From Onthophagus taurus (lineage: Eukaryota > Arthropoda > Insecta > Coleoptera > Scarabaeidae), in assembly GCF_036711975.1 (NCBI RefSeq), contig NC_091973.1, positions 6,014,001-6,078,000 of the forward strand: 64,000 nt of DNA, written 5' to 3'. Numbering within the stretch: the first letter of the stretch is position 1; each line of letters begins with the position of its first letter. The position numbers and the translations under genes were made by a program. Below, piece by piece: positions 38,554 through 56,800 of the stretch. The notes under the pieces are model-generated. The model worked only from the letters and a program-made list of their open reading frames with translations, was not told the DNA's origin and did no database searches.

Positions 38554-38725
38554 GATTCGTTTAAAGGAAATATTCTTCCTAGGAAACGCCAAGTTGAAAG
38601 AAACCAACTTTAACTGCTTGTTAGCATCTCATCTTCTGTTAGATTTTTATTCACACCAATATGGCAGGAACTAGATCTTGTATAAGTACACAATACTTGA
38701 ATGAGAAATCGTTTATCTTCATTTC

Positions 38726-40495
38726 GCCGAGATCGCTTGCGAGCGAGGCGCTAGATTTGATATTATGTAGTCATAAAATTAGTTGAGTTGAGGTTCGTAC
38801 TCATAATGCATCAATCCCTGCGCCTCGCCCGCAAGCGACCTCGGCGAAGTGAGGATAAACGATTTCTCATACAAGTATTGTATACTTAGTTTACTTTCCA
38901 AGGCATCAAGAGAACGATTTCATCCAACACCGCCGAGGTCGCTTGCGGGCGAGGCGGTTGAGCTGATAACTTAGCTCCTAAATGCAAAATCTCATTGAAT
39001 TAAGGTTCGTGTTCATAAAGTATCAGACCCAGCGCCTCGCCCGCAAGCGACCTTGGCGAAGTGCAGATAAACGATATCTCACACAAGTATTGTGTACTTA
39101 ATTTACTTTCCAAGACATCAAGAGAACGATTTCATGTAATATCGCCGAGGTCGCTTGCGGGCGAGGCGCTAGATTTGATATTATGTAGTCATAAGATTAG
39201 TTGAGTTGAGGTTCGTACTCATAATGCATCAATCCCTGCGCCTCGCCCGCAAGCGACCTCGGCGAAGTGAGGATAAACGATTTCTCATACAAGTATTGTG
39301 TACTTAGTTTACTTTCCAAGGCATCAAGAGAACGATTTCATCCAACACCGCCGAGGTCGCTTGCGGGCGAGGCGGTGGAGCTGGTATTATAGCTCCTAAA
39401 TGCAAAATCTCATTGAATTAAGGTTCGTGTTCATAAAGTATCAGACCCAGCGCCTCGCCCGCAAGCGACCTCGGCGAAGTGCAGATAAACGATATCTCAT
39501 ACAAGTATTGTGTACTTAATTTACTTTCCAAGACATCAAAAGAACGATTTCATGTAATATCGCCGAGGTCGCTTGCGGGCGAGGCGCTAGATTTGATATC
39601 CGGTAGTCTTAAAATTAGTTGAGTTGAGGTTCGTATTCATAATGCATCAATCCCTGCGCCTCGCCCGCAAGCGACCTCGGCGAAGTGAGGATAAACCATT
39701 TCTCATACAAGTATTGTATACTTAGTTTACTTTCCAAAGCATCAAGAGAACGATTTCATCTAATACCGCCGAAGTCGCTTGCGGGCGAGGCGGTAGAGCT
39801 GATAGCTTAGCTCCTAAATGCAAAATTTCATTGAATTAAGATTTGTGTTCATAAAGTATCAGACCCAGCGCCTCGCCCGCAAGCGACCTCGGCGAAGTGA
39901 GGATAAACGATGTCTCATACAAGTATTGTATACTTAGTTTACTTTCCAAGGCATCAAGAGAACGATTTCATCCAACACCGCCGAGGTCGCTTGCGGGCGA
40001 GGCGGTTGAGCTGATAGCTTAGCTCCTAAATGCAAAATCTCATTGAATTAAGGTTCGTGTTCATAAAGTATCAGACCCAGCGCCTCGCCCGCAAGCGACC
40101 TCGGCGAAGTGCAGATAAACGATATCTCACACAAGTATTGTGTACTTAATTTACTTTCCAAGACATCAAGAGAACGATTTCATGTAATATCGCCGAGGTC
40201 GCTTGCGGGCGAGGCGCTAGATTTGATATTATGTAGTCATAAAATTAGTTGAGTTGAGGTTCGTACTCATAATGCATCAATCCCTGCGCCTCGCCCGCAA
40301 GCGACCTCGGCGAAGTGAGGATAAACGATTTCTCATACAAGTATTGTATACTTAGTTTACTTTCCAAAGCATCAAGAGAACGATTTCATCTAATACCGCC
40401 GAGGTCGCTTGCGGGCGAGGCGGTAGAGCTGGTAGCTTAGCTCCTAAATGCAAAATTTCATTGAATTAAGACCTCGGCGAAGTGATGATAAACAA
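38726..40495. repeat. GC-core repeat cluster C (Utx-Magi intergenic)
   Basis: Seventeen cores alternate strictly in orientation, starting at about 38726 (reverse), 38820 (forward), 38931, 39032, 39142, 39239, 39350, 39451, 39562, 39657, 39766, 39868, 39978, 40080, 40193, 40288 and 40398, plus a truncated copy near 40470. The spacer inside each forward-to-reverse pair is constant: AAGTG..GATAAACGATTTCTC and CTTAGTTTACTTTCCAAG. The outer spacers come in two types: TAGTCATAAAATTAGTTGAG, and TAGCTCCTAAATGCAAAATC. These alternate to give a higher-order period of about 420 bp. Confidence 0.95.
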
Positions 40496-40563
40496 TTTCT
40501 CATACAAGTATTGTTTACTGTCCAAGACATCCAAGGCACATAAGAGGCACTAAATACACTTAG

Positions 40564-40589
40564 GCGGCCGACGTCTTCGAAGACGGCCG
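40564..40589. repeat. Boundary hairpin, right of cluster C
   Basis: Second copy of the GGCCGACGTCTTCGAAGAC palindrome, in the same orientation as the copy at 38528, placed about 70 bp beyond the last GC-core fragment. Confidence 0.85.
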
Positions 40590-41884
40590 TGGAATTATTC
40601 ATACAGTGAAAATTCTGAAACATTATGGATTAGCTAAAAATGAAAACAATTTTTTAAATGATTAAATATTAACTTTATTTTTTGAATTACCTACATTAAA
40701 AAATTACAAAATGCACAAAGTACACTAATTACTAAAAAATAAACTCAGTCGGGTCGTTTCACGAAATTATTCTTTTTCATTATTTCTTATTGATGGTTAA
40801 TGTCGTGTTCTTTTTGTATTGGATTAACTCTTTAGAATAATGCGTATGTTGAAACATTATATTTACTATCATAAATTACAAATTAAAAAAAAGAGGACTT
40901 ATTTACACCAACTTTTAACAACCAGTCTGGCAGTGAGACTCAAACTCTATCACATTATGTCAACAACGTTTCAACGATTAAAAAAAACTGGAATGATTCG
41001 TTCATTCTTGGTATTAAATTGAAATATGATGATGAGTAAGATGGAATAATTGATGGATTCTCATTTTTTCTTATTTTCAAGTTAAAAATTATAAAGAATC
41101 TTATCACATTTTTTTTCTATCATCGTACAACCGATAAGAATTTACTTGCTACATCATTTTTTAAGCAACTTATACATTAATAGTCAAAAGTATTGGGACA
41201 TTTTAAGTTAACGTAATGTTTAAGGCACATAAAAGAGTGTGTAAATAAAAAAGAAAGAAGATTTCGGAATCATAAATAATCATAGCAAAAATTTACTATT
41301 GCACAGTGACTCTGGAAACGGTATTAAAAAAAAACTTTGGAATATCTACGTGGAATAACGGTTATTGGTGTATCTATACGTTTATATATATATATGTATA
41401 GTTGAGTCGTAAAAAGAATTATTTCATTTAGTTTTAGTAACAGCTGAAGATTTTTTTTAGCTGGAGAATCTCCAACTGTTTCAAACGTTTTTTATCGTCT
41501 AGAATTACTTTTTGACGTTTAACAACTTTAATATTGCCCAATATATACAGCAACTCAAAAATTTAAACGCCAAAAGTTTTGTATTCATAAATTCGTGATT
41601 ATAAATTTTGGATTATGGATTTGGAAGTATAAATTTTTAAGTTACTGTACATAGGTAAAAAATGTAAAATTTTAAACATCAACATTATAAATTTGTAAAA
41701 TTCTCTCGCGGATTCACCTATTTATTTATGGAAATGTATACATACTATTTATATTTATATATATTTAATATAGAATCAACGAAATTTGATATGTTATAAC
41801 AGAAAACATTTCATATTTGTTTTTTTTTGTAATAATATTAATAGCTACTCTTTTAATTTATTAATAATGGCATACTGATTATTA
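40590..41884 (-). other. Magi 3' flank and intergenic DNA
   Basis: AT-rich with TA microsatellites near 41385 and 41750. Probably includes the Magi 3' UTR on the minus strand; the end of that transcript cannot be fixed. No other gene seen. Confidence 0.5.
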
Positions 41885-47754
<5,870 letters not shown>

Positions 47755-48557
47755 TTTTTAAAAGCTCGGGTCACCTAACGAACCCGTTAGGAAGATACCG
47801 GGGGCCACCGCATAACTTGCACTACACCTGCCGCGTATTATATATTCACCGTGAGCCCTACTTGGCCGCAAAACGAATGTTTGACGGTTTGCAATATTTC
47901 AGATTCGTTCATATCACTGATTCTCTTCACACATTTCTCTCCCCACCAGTCGACATTACATACCACATCTGTCATGCTTGATTTTATCCAATTTGAAAAA
48001 GTTTATTTATTCAAATTTCATTTTATTAATCGTTTATATTTAATCTTAATACCATTTTCATTTTAAGCTAAAAGATTACAATTTTAAATGAATGCGGTGC
48101 TAATTTAATTTGTTAATTTAATTAAAAGTGGGTTACTAAAAAGTGGTTATTTCATCGAATTGGCGTTTAATAGAATTGTATCAAAATCGATTTAATTTTT
48201 TTTTATTATTTCTTAATTCAAATCATTTTACAATATTTTATTAATCACTTATTATTTACATCATTCGTTTAATTAATTAACAAATTTATTTTTTAATAAT
48301 ACCAATTTTAGAATGTTGTAATTTATAGGCAACCCAAATGTCATAAAATAACAATCGAGGAAGTGGGTTAAAAAAAAAACAAATAATTTTTTTTATACAT
48401 CCTATACTTTTACAATTAGCCCCATAACAAAAATAAAATATTTTAAACAACAATTGTCATTTTTTATTGAAACCCAAACGTTATTGCATCGCGCTGGATA
48501 TACGCCCATACACCAACTATATCCATAATGTCAGGAAAATAAATGTTGATATCATTA
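47755..48557. other. Magi upstream / Alas downstream region
   Basis: The first ~150 bp next to Magi are GC-richer and probably contain its 5' UTR and promoter. The rest is AT-rich and should hold the Alas 3' UTR. On the minus strand AATAAA-like sequence occurs near 48440, a candidate Alas polyadenylation signal. Confidence 0.5.
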
Positions 48558-50352
48558 CTAATTGGCCACCATTTGTGGACAATTAGGAATGTCGCATTGC
48601 ACCTCTGAGCGGCAATTTCCGCGTGTTCTAGCTTCGAAGTAATCAAATAGAATTGGTTTTTGACAAAATTCGCATTCCTACAACACAAAAAATTAATTAA
48701 ATAACCACAATAATAATAAATTAATTTACTTTATTGCATTGTAATCCCTTTAACGGCATATTTAAACCATTCCAAATTTCTTTCAAATCATTTACAAGTA
48801 AATTCATTAATTGGGGAGTGTGATGTGGGGTAGGAGCCAATCTTAGCTTTTCTTGCCCACGAGCAACTGTGGGATAATTAATCGCTTGTACATAATGTCC
48901 TTTTTCTCTTAATAATTTATCTGAGAGCGTGGTACATTGTAATGGATCGCCGACTTTAACGGGAATGATGTGACTTGGAGTATGCTCAATAGGGAACCCA
49001 TTCCCTATTAATTGCTCTCTCAAATACTTGACGTTTCTTTGATGAGCACCCCTTAAAGCCACCCCTTCTTCTGAAGCAAGCACCTCAATCGCTTTATATG
49101 CTCCCGCCAAAACCGTAGGGGGTAATGAAGTTGTGAATATAAATCCCGCCGCATAAGATCGAATCATATCCACCAAATTCGAAGACGCGGCTATGTAACC
49201 ACCCACATTTCCAAAAGCTTTCCCTAAAGTACCCGAGATTATATCCATGTTGTGTAATTGACCGTCTCGTTCGCCAATACCAGCTCCATGATCACCATAC
49301 AACCCAACAGCATGGACTTCATCTACAAACGTTAACGCACCATATTTATGCGCGACTTCGCAAAGTTCTTCCAAAGGACAAACAGCGCCAGTCATCGAAT
49401 GCACAGTTTCGAAAGCAACAATTTTTGGAACATTTTTATCGACGCTTTTTAATAATTCCTCTAGATGTCCGACGTCATTATGACGGAAGATATGTTTAGG
49501 AGCCCGACTGTTTCTTATTCCTTGAATCATAGACGCGTGATTTCCAGCATCTGAGAAGATGTGACAACCCGGGAGCAGCTTTGCCAATGTAAATAAAGTT
49601 GAATCATTCGCTACGAAACAAGACGTAAAGAGAAGAGCCGATTCTTTTTGATGGAGTTGTGCCAAACGGGTTTCTAAACGTTCGTGAAGGGTTGAATTTC
49701 CAGAAATGTTTCTAGTTCCTCCTGCGCCAACACCATATTCATCTAAAGCAGCACTAATAAAAAAATAAAAAAAATAAATTAAAAAAAAATAATTCAATTA
49801 TTTTTATCTTATCAAACAATAAGATATTGAATATGTGAGTACTTACTGAACTGCATTTTTTACTTCTGGATGGCATGACATGCCTAGATAATCATTTGAA
49901 CACCATACAAGGATGGAACGTTCTCCCCAAGAATATTCTTTGGCAGAAGGAAATTGCCCTTCACCAGCAAGGCGATTAACCTTCTTAAAGATGCGATAAG
50001 AATGATCTTTCTTTTTCTTAATAATTTGTTGGTGGAAAAAATTGTCATAAGGAAAAGTAGAGGTTGTTTTGGAAGAGGACTCCACATTATCAGTGGTGAG
50101 TTCAATAACATCCTGTTTGTCAACTTCTTTAACCACATTACCCACCTCAGACAAAAATGGGCAAAGATTGGGTTTGGTTTGGGCAGTGGAATCGTCCGGA
50201 ACCGTAGTTGGAGTTGCGTTGCTTATTTGGCCTTCAGCGTGATGTAAGGCTTTAGACATAACAGGACACTGCCCGCCATAAGTTTTTAAAAGAGTCGGAC
50301 CGTAATTTCTAATATAATTTTGAGTTAAACGGGTTAAAAACGGGCAAGGCAT
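48558..50352 (-). CDS. Alas: 5-aminolevulinate synthase (Alas)
   Basis: Mitochondrial PLP enzyme joining glycine and succinyl-CoA to 5-aminolevulinate, the first and limiting step of haem synthesis. Three coding exons, 49847-50352, 48730-49753 and 48558-48677, give 549 residues. The PLP lysine is K347 (SGTLGKAFG); D313 lies in [18 protein letters not shown] and [11 protein letters not shown] are also typical. The last exon must be read in the frame [20 protein letters not shown], ending CPQMVAN; this matches the ALAS C-terminus, while the longest open frame there is a different, wrong one. The N-terminal presequence carries three Cys-Pro haem-regulatory motifs: C3-P4, C29-P30 and C64-P65. The ATG at 50352 follows ACAA and gives a basic, acid-poor leader. 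An intron acceptor (TTTTAG) about 20 bp upstream suggests a separate 5' UTR exon. Confidence 0.96.
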
Positions 50353-51590
50353 TGTTTGTCTTGGAGCTAAAAGATGATTAAAATATTATATATAAACCGT
50401 CGATAAGATTTTTTTAAGTTACATAATATGATTATAAAAGTAAAAGTAAAAAATAATAACTTACTTGTTGAAAAATGTTGCAATAATTTTTTCGCAAGGC
50501 GATTACTTTTGGAGATATTAACCTGTTATAATAGATTATTATCAAGATAATTGAGAAAAAAAATGAAGTCAAGGTAATGATTGAGATGAGAGAACTTTCC
50601 CCTTTATTTACTAAAGGTTCGCTTCAATCGATATTTCGACCACTTTAAGATATAAATAACGATTCAAAAATTTGTTATCAATACAATTTTTTCCTTATTT
50701 CACGTTTTTACGTTAATAACTCAATATGTTTTGTACGAAGCAACGCGAAACACACGTTGTTAGGATACAACTGGCGAGTGTGACGAGTCAACCTCCGATT
50801 TTATTTCTCCCACTCCCAAAAATTTACTGACTCTAGTGACATTGCAATAACTTATTAATTAATTTTGATGACATCGGTTCTTTTCAAATATTTAATTAAT
50901 AAACAAAAAACAAATTTTGAAAGGAAATAACATTATATAAATTTCAAAAACAAAATTATACTCACCATTAAAGTCATAATGATTAAAGAGAAACTTTTGA
51001 GTCCACTTTCGTCCACTTTCTATTCCTTATTGCAAAAAACAACGTTTGAACCGCATTCAATTTGGTTTTATAATGGACTCGGACCTCGAAATTTCCTGCC
51101 TTTTTTACATTTATTGACGCGTGTGACAATAATGACGACCGACACGACATTCAATTTATTTATCTTTCTCTGTCGATTCAATTTACACGAAAGTAGAAAA
51201 AATCGAATTTAATAATTAAGTTTTCAATTTTTTGAAGATAAATTAAACCTTACATAATAATACGGAAACATAATTTAATACTTACAGGCTTGATATATTT
51301 TATTTAAAATTGATTTTGAAATAAGTATGAAGATTCTTCTAGAAATAATTATGACTCAGCGATGATTTTGCAGGAAGCGCTAAAACGTGTGGAATATCAA
51401 TTGGGGCTTGTTCTAAATGGAGTTATAATTAAAACAAAAATGTTTGTTATTGATGATTTTATTAAATATTTTATAGAAATTCGAACTCTTTGATACATTT
51501 TTTTAGAATGTGATGACACAAATTTTCTTTTTAATTAAAAAACAAAAATTATTTAATTTATTTACTTAAGACATTAAGTGCACGATTTCT
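50353..51590 (-). promoter_or_regulatory. Alas upstream region
   Basis: AT-rich 5' flank expected to hold the Alas promoter and a non-coding first exon. I could not fix a start site. Apart from TAATTAA runs, nothing stands out. Confidence 0.35.
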
Positions 51591-51598
51591 TCTAATAC

Positions 51599-52660
51599 CG
51601 CCGAGGTCGCTTGCGGGCGAGGCGGTGGAACTGGCTCGTAATTGGTAAATGTCATTGAATTAAGATTTGAGTTCATAAAGTATCAGACCCAGCGCCTCGC
51701 CCGCAAGCAACCTCGGCGAAGTGAAGATAAACGATGACACAAATATTGTGTACTTAGTTAACTTTCCAAGGCAACAAGTGAACGATTTCATTTAATACCG
51801 CCGAGGTCGCTTGCGGGCGAGGCGCTAGATTTAATATCATAGCTCCTAAATACACAATCTTATTGAATTATGGTTTGTATTCATAATGAATAAGTTCCAG
51901 CGCCTCGCCCGCAAGCGACCTCGGCGAAGTGATGATAAACAATTTCTCATACAAGTATTGTGTACTTACCTTACTTTCCAAGACATCAAGTAAACGATTT
52001 TATCTAATACCGCCGAGGTCGCTTGCGGGCGAGGCGGTGGAACTGGTATCTTAGCTCCTAAATGCTAAATGTCATTGAATTAAGATTTGTGTTCATAAAG
52101 TATCAGACCCAGCGCCTCGCCCGCAAGCGACCTCGGCGAAGTGAAGATAAACGATTTCTTACACAAATATTGTGTACTTAGTTAACGTTCCAAGGCATCA
52201 AGTGAACGATTTTATCTAATACCGCCGAGGTCGCTTGCGGCCGAGGCGCTAGATTTAATATTATAGCTCCTAAACACAAATGAATGATGGTTTGTGTTAA
52301 TAAAGTATCAAACCAGCGCCTCGCCCGCAAGCGACCTCGGCGAAGTGAAGATAAACGATTTCTTAGACAAATATTGTGTACTTAGTTAACTTTCCAAGGC
52401 ATCAAGTGAACGATTTTATCTAATACCGCCGAGGTCGCTTGCGGGCGAGGCGCTAGATTTAATATTATAGCTCCTAAACACAAATTAATGATATTTTGTG
52501 TTAATAAAGTATCAAACCCAGCGCCTCGCCCGCAAGCGACCTCGGCGATATGGTGATAAACGATTTCTCATACAAGTATTGTGTACTTAGTTTACTTTCC
52601 AAGACATCAGGGAACGATTTAATCCAATACCGCCGAGATCGCTTGCGGGCGAGGCGCTGG
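51599..52660. repeat. GC-core repeat cluster E (between Alas and Paip2)
   Basis: Eleven cores alternate strictly, near 51599 (reverse), 51690 (forward), 51798, 51900, 52011, 52112, 52223, 52316, 52429, 52520 and 52630. Most outer spacers are the TAGCTCCTAAA type. Cores are well preserved apart from single substitutions. Confidence 0.93.
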
Positions 52661-53856
52661 ATTCGATAGGATGACATCATAAAATTAATTTGTATTCAGT
52701 AACTTACAATAAATTGATGAAGTTGGGTTGGGAATTTTTAGTGCATCAAAATTCCAAACTAAACTTTTAATAAATTATTAATTATATATTAGTGAAAAAA
52801 AATTCGTTAAATTTGTTGATATCTTAATTTATTATATGTAGTTTAAATACACTTAACAAAGAAAGCTTATTTTTTATACAAATTCACAACCAAAAACCAA
52901 AAATGACGTAGTACTTTTTTTTTTTTTAACTCGAAACGAAGTACAGATTCTTATGTTAATGTTAAAGGGCTATGCCCACTTTAAGATAGTTGGTACATGT
53001 TGAATACAAATTCTTTTTTAGGATTCTTATGTACACGCAACTGGTGTGTTTGATAATGAAAAAAATGTAATTATAAAGTAAAAATAATGACACTAATTAT
53101 TAGTAAATATGGTTTTATACACTTTCAACTTATATATAACCTGTAAAATTTACTTCACGTTGTCCGCGGATAATATAAATATATATATATAAGTTGATTG
53201 TGGTTTTATATGAAAATATTAATTTATACAGTACAGCTTATATGCTTTTTATACAGTTTTTTAAGTATCCATTGTGATGTATAAGAAATTTGTTTATAAT
53301 AATAAAAAAAATAAAACGAAATTGTTAAACTATTTGTAAAAATTTTTTTTCGTTTTCTCACACAGCCGCATTGTATACATACATATACAAAATATATCAC
53401 AGCCAATCACTATGATAGGTTGTGTTATACGAAATGACAAAAACAAAACTATTGAAACTCATTTATAAAAAAAAAGGAAAATAAACTACTAAACACACCA
53501 GAAATTTTTAAAGATTTTTTTTTAATTTCTAATTCATTTTAAATTTTTTATCTGCGCAAATTTTTATTTTATTATTTTTTTCTTGTTTTTATTTTTTTAA
53601 ATTTCCGTACATACATAACCTCACCCATTTTAACATCGTAACCTAGAACTTGTTCTGAGTAGCCGCATAGTAAAGTCTCTTTACATGTACATTTTTTTTT
53701 TTACTTTTTCTTGTAACCGGTATTTGATATTTTTTTTTACACTTCAACACTGCGATACTACTCACGAACGCCACGCCGCCAAAAAGATAGGTAGTGGTCT
53801 CCATGTTGGTCGGTCCTTGAGATCGTCCGTGTTTTTTTTATTTTTATCAAGACAGT
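52661..53856 (-). other. Paip2 3' flank
   Basis: Very AT-rich with poly(T) and TA tracts. Probably includes the Paip2 3' UTR on the minus strand. Small open frames have no support. Confidence 0.5.
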
Positions 53857-56800
53857 TTAGGATGATTTTGACGTCTCCTTTACGGACGTTCCCTGACGAC
53901 CCCAGCTAGGCACGAATTCTGCGGCATCTGGATTTAATGTACTTGGTTTTTGTGATTCGGGTTTTCCATTTGTAGTATCTTTAACCACAGCTCTTTAAAT
54001 CAAAAAGTAATTATAATAAATTCATTACAACGTATTAATTATTACTTACTCTGCATTATTTTGAGGTTGATCATCCATCATATGTTGTAACATGCATTGC
54101 TCCATGAGTTCTTCTTCTTCTAATCTTTGCATTACCTAAACAACAAAATAAAATCTATCAGTATTTCATAGTATATCTGTATTTGATTAAATTTTGTGAG
54201 AAATGCTACGAAATTATTTGTTGCAAAACAGTTGCTTTTTGATCTCAGTTGCATGGAATAATAATAATAACTAAAATTGTTATTATAGCGTAAAAGTAAT
54301 TGATGTTAAATAGCCCTGAGACAAAATCATACAAGTGAGTGTCCAAAACAAGAAAAAACCACTTATTGAAGATTATTTCTTAATAAGTATTCAAAGCCCA
54401 TTTATGAAGATTTAAGCAGTAATAATCTTCTCAATCACTGCACAACATATATATATACAATTCAAAGATGTTTGAAAAATACTGTTGCTTCACTTTATGT
54501 GTAAGTCCAATTTAGTTTAGATTACAAACACGTGTAGCTCCTATCAGCAGATTTTTACAGACCAGTTGAGTGTTTGTGTGCTCCTACTGCTATTGTTTTT
54601 GGGATTATTTCCGTGTAGTGATAATATTTTATTTGGACAAGGAAGAAGTTAGACCTATAATAAAACTTGATCTAAATAGAGGTTCAACAATGTTCGACTG
54701 TTTTTATAAATCAAAAAGTCTAATAATGCAAATAAGTCACTACATAAATTTACGTGTTGAAATACTGGAAAAAGCAAAGAAGAAAGCGATTCAAAAAACT
54801 TTTTCTCATGTCGGAACTTTATTTCACTATTCCAGAAAAACCGGCGGATGCATCTAAATTTTACTATTTTGAAGAGGTTTTATCCTGCTTGGTTTTACAC
54901 CTTTCTAAAAACAAGAAGGCTGAAGAATGGCTGATTGCAATGAAAGCTTATTAGGACTCAGATGGAAAGACACTAAAGACGTGTTGGTTTTGAGTAATTA
55001 CCTACAGTCGGAAATCCGAATCGCAAACAGAAAGATGGAAGTGCCAATGAAATTGATGGTCCAGAAGCAATAATTGTAAATATATTTATAACAAATATAT
55101 GGGCATTATACGATTTTTTTTTATGAAGAAGTTAGCCATAAAAAAGTTCAAGGCTTCAAAAAGGACTACAAAAAGGACACCTCCCAATAGATAAAGATGT
55201 CACAAGTCAAGATGTCAAAGATATTTCTTTTCTATCTGCTCTTTTATTTTATTAATGCAGGGACAAATATATCCAAAACAGGCACTACTGCAGCGACATA
55301 CAATGACACAGATTTTATTGCAAGTTGCATACACAATTTATGCAAGTTAGAAGTAACACATAAAACAACTGCAGAATAAATGGCGTGTGTGTTCAACATA
55401 TATTAACAATAACGGACAAAACACAGTTTTTCTAACACTTGCAATTACAGCATTGATTCTATTTTTCTAGAACATACCAACTTTTTTGTGGTTTCCGCTG
55501 AAATTCTATTCCAGTCCTCAATTAATATGTTTTTGAGGTTTTGAATCAATCCCGCCCGCAAGCGACCTCGGCGATATTACATAAAATCGTTCTCTTGATG
55601 TTTTGGAAACTAAACTAAGTACACCATATTTGAATGAGAAATCGTTTATCTTCACTTCGCCGAGGTCGCTTGCGGGCTAGGCGCTAGGCCTGATACTTTA
55701 TGAACACAAACTTTAATTCAATGAGATTTTGCGTTGAGGAGCCATGATACCAGTTTCACCGCCTCGCCAGCAAGCGACCTCGGCGGTATTAGATGAAATC
55801 GTTCACTGATGACTTGGAAAGTAAACTAAGTACACAATTTTTGTATGAGAAATCGTTTATCTTCCCTTCGCCGAGGTCGCTTGCGGGCGAGGCGCTAGAT
55901 TTGTTCATGTAGTCATAAAATTAGTTGAGTTGAGGTTCGTATTCATAATGTATCAATTCCAGCATAAACGATTTCTCATAAAAGTATTATTTAGTTTACT
56001 TTCCAAGACATCAAGTGCACGATTTCATCAATACCGCCGAGGTCGCTTGCGGGCGAGGCGCTGGAATTGATACATTATGAATACGAACCTCAACTCAACT
56101 AATTTTATGACTACATGATATCAAATCTAGCGCCTCGCCCACAAGCGACCTCGGCGGTATTATATGAAATCGTTCAGTTGATGTCTTGGAAAGTATACTA
56201 AATACACAATTCTTGTATCAGAAATCGTTTATCTTCACTTCGCCGAGGTCGCTTGCGGGCGAGGCGATGGCTCTTAAATACAAAATCTCATTGAATTAAG
56301 GTTGGTGTTCATAAAGTATCAGACCCAGCGCCTCGCCCGCAAGCAACCTCGGCGAAGTGATAATAAACGATTTCTCATAAAAGTATTATTTAGTTTACTT
56401 TCCAAGACATCAAGTGCACGATTTCATCAATACCGCCGAGGTCGCTTGCGGACGAGGCGCTGGAATTGATACATTATGAATACGAACCTCAACTCAACTA
56501 ATTTTGTGACTACATGATATCAAATCCAGCGCCTCGCCCGCAAGCGACCTCGGCGGTATTACATGAAAATGTTCACTTGATGTCTTAGAAAGTAAACTAA
56601 GTACACAATACTTGTATGAGAAATCGTTTATCTTCACCTCGCCGAGGTCGCTTGCGGGCGAGGCGCTGGGATTGATATATTATGAATGTGTACCTCAAGT
56701 CAACTAATTTTATGACTACATGATATCAAATCTAGCGCCTCGCCCGCAAGCGACCTCGGCGGTATTAAATGAAATCGTTCACTTGTAGTCTTTATGATGA

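Noticed and set aside
48464-48688. 74-codon ORF covering the last Alas exon
   Set aside because: Wrong frame: the splice junction selects the frame ending CPQMVAN, which matches ALAS.
54570-54954. Two overlapping ORFs in Paip2 intron 2, one with a faint THAP-like stretch (KAEEWLIAMK)
   Set aside because: No zinc-ligand cysteines in the right places and no further domain; too weak to name.
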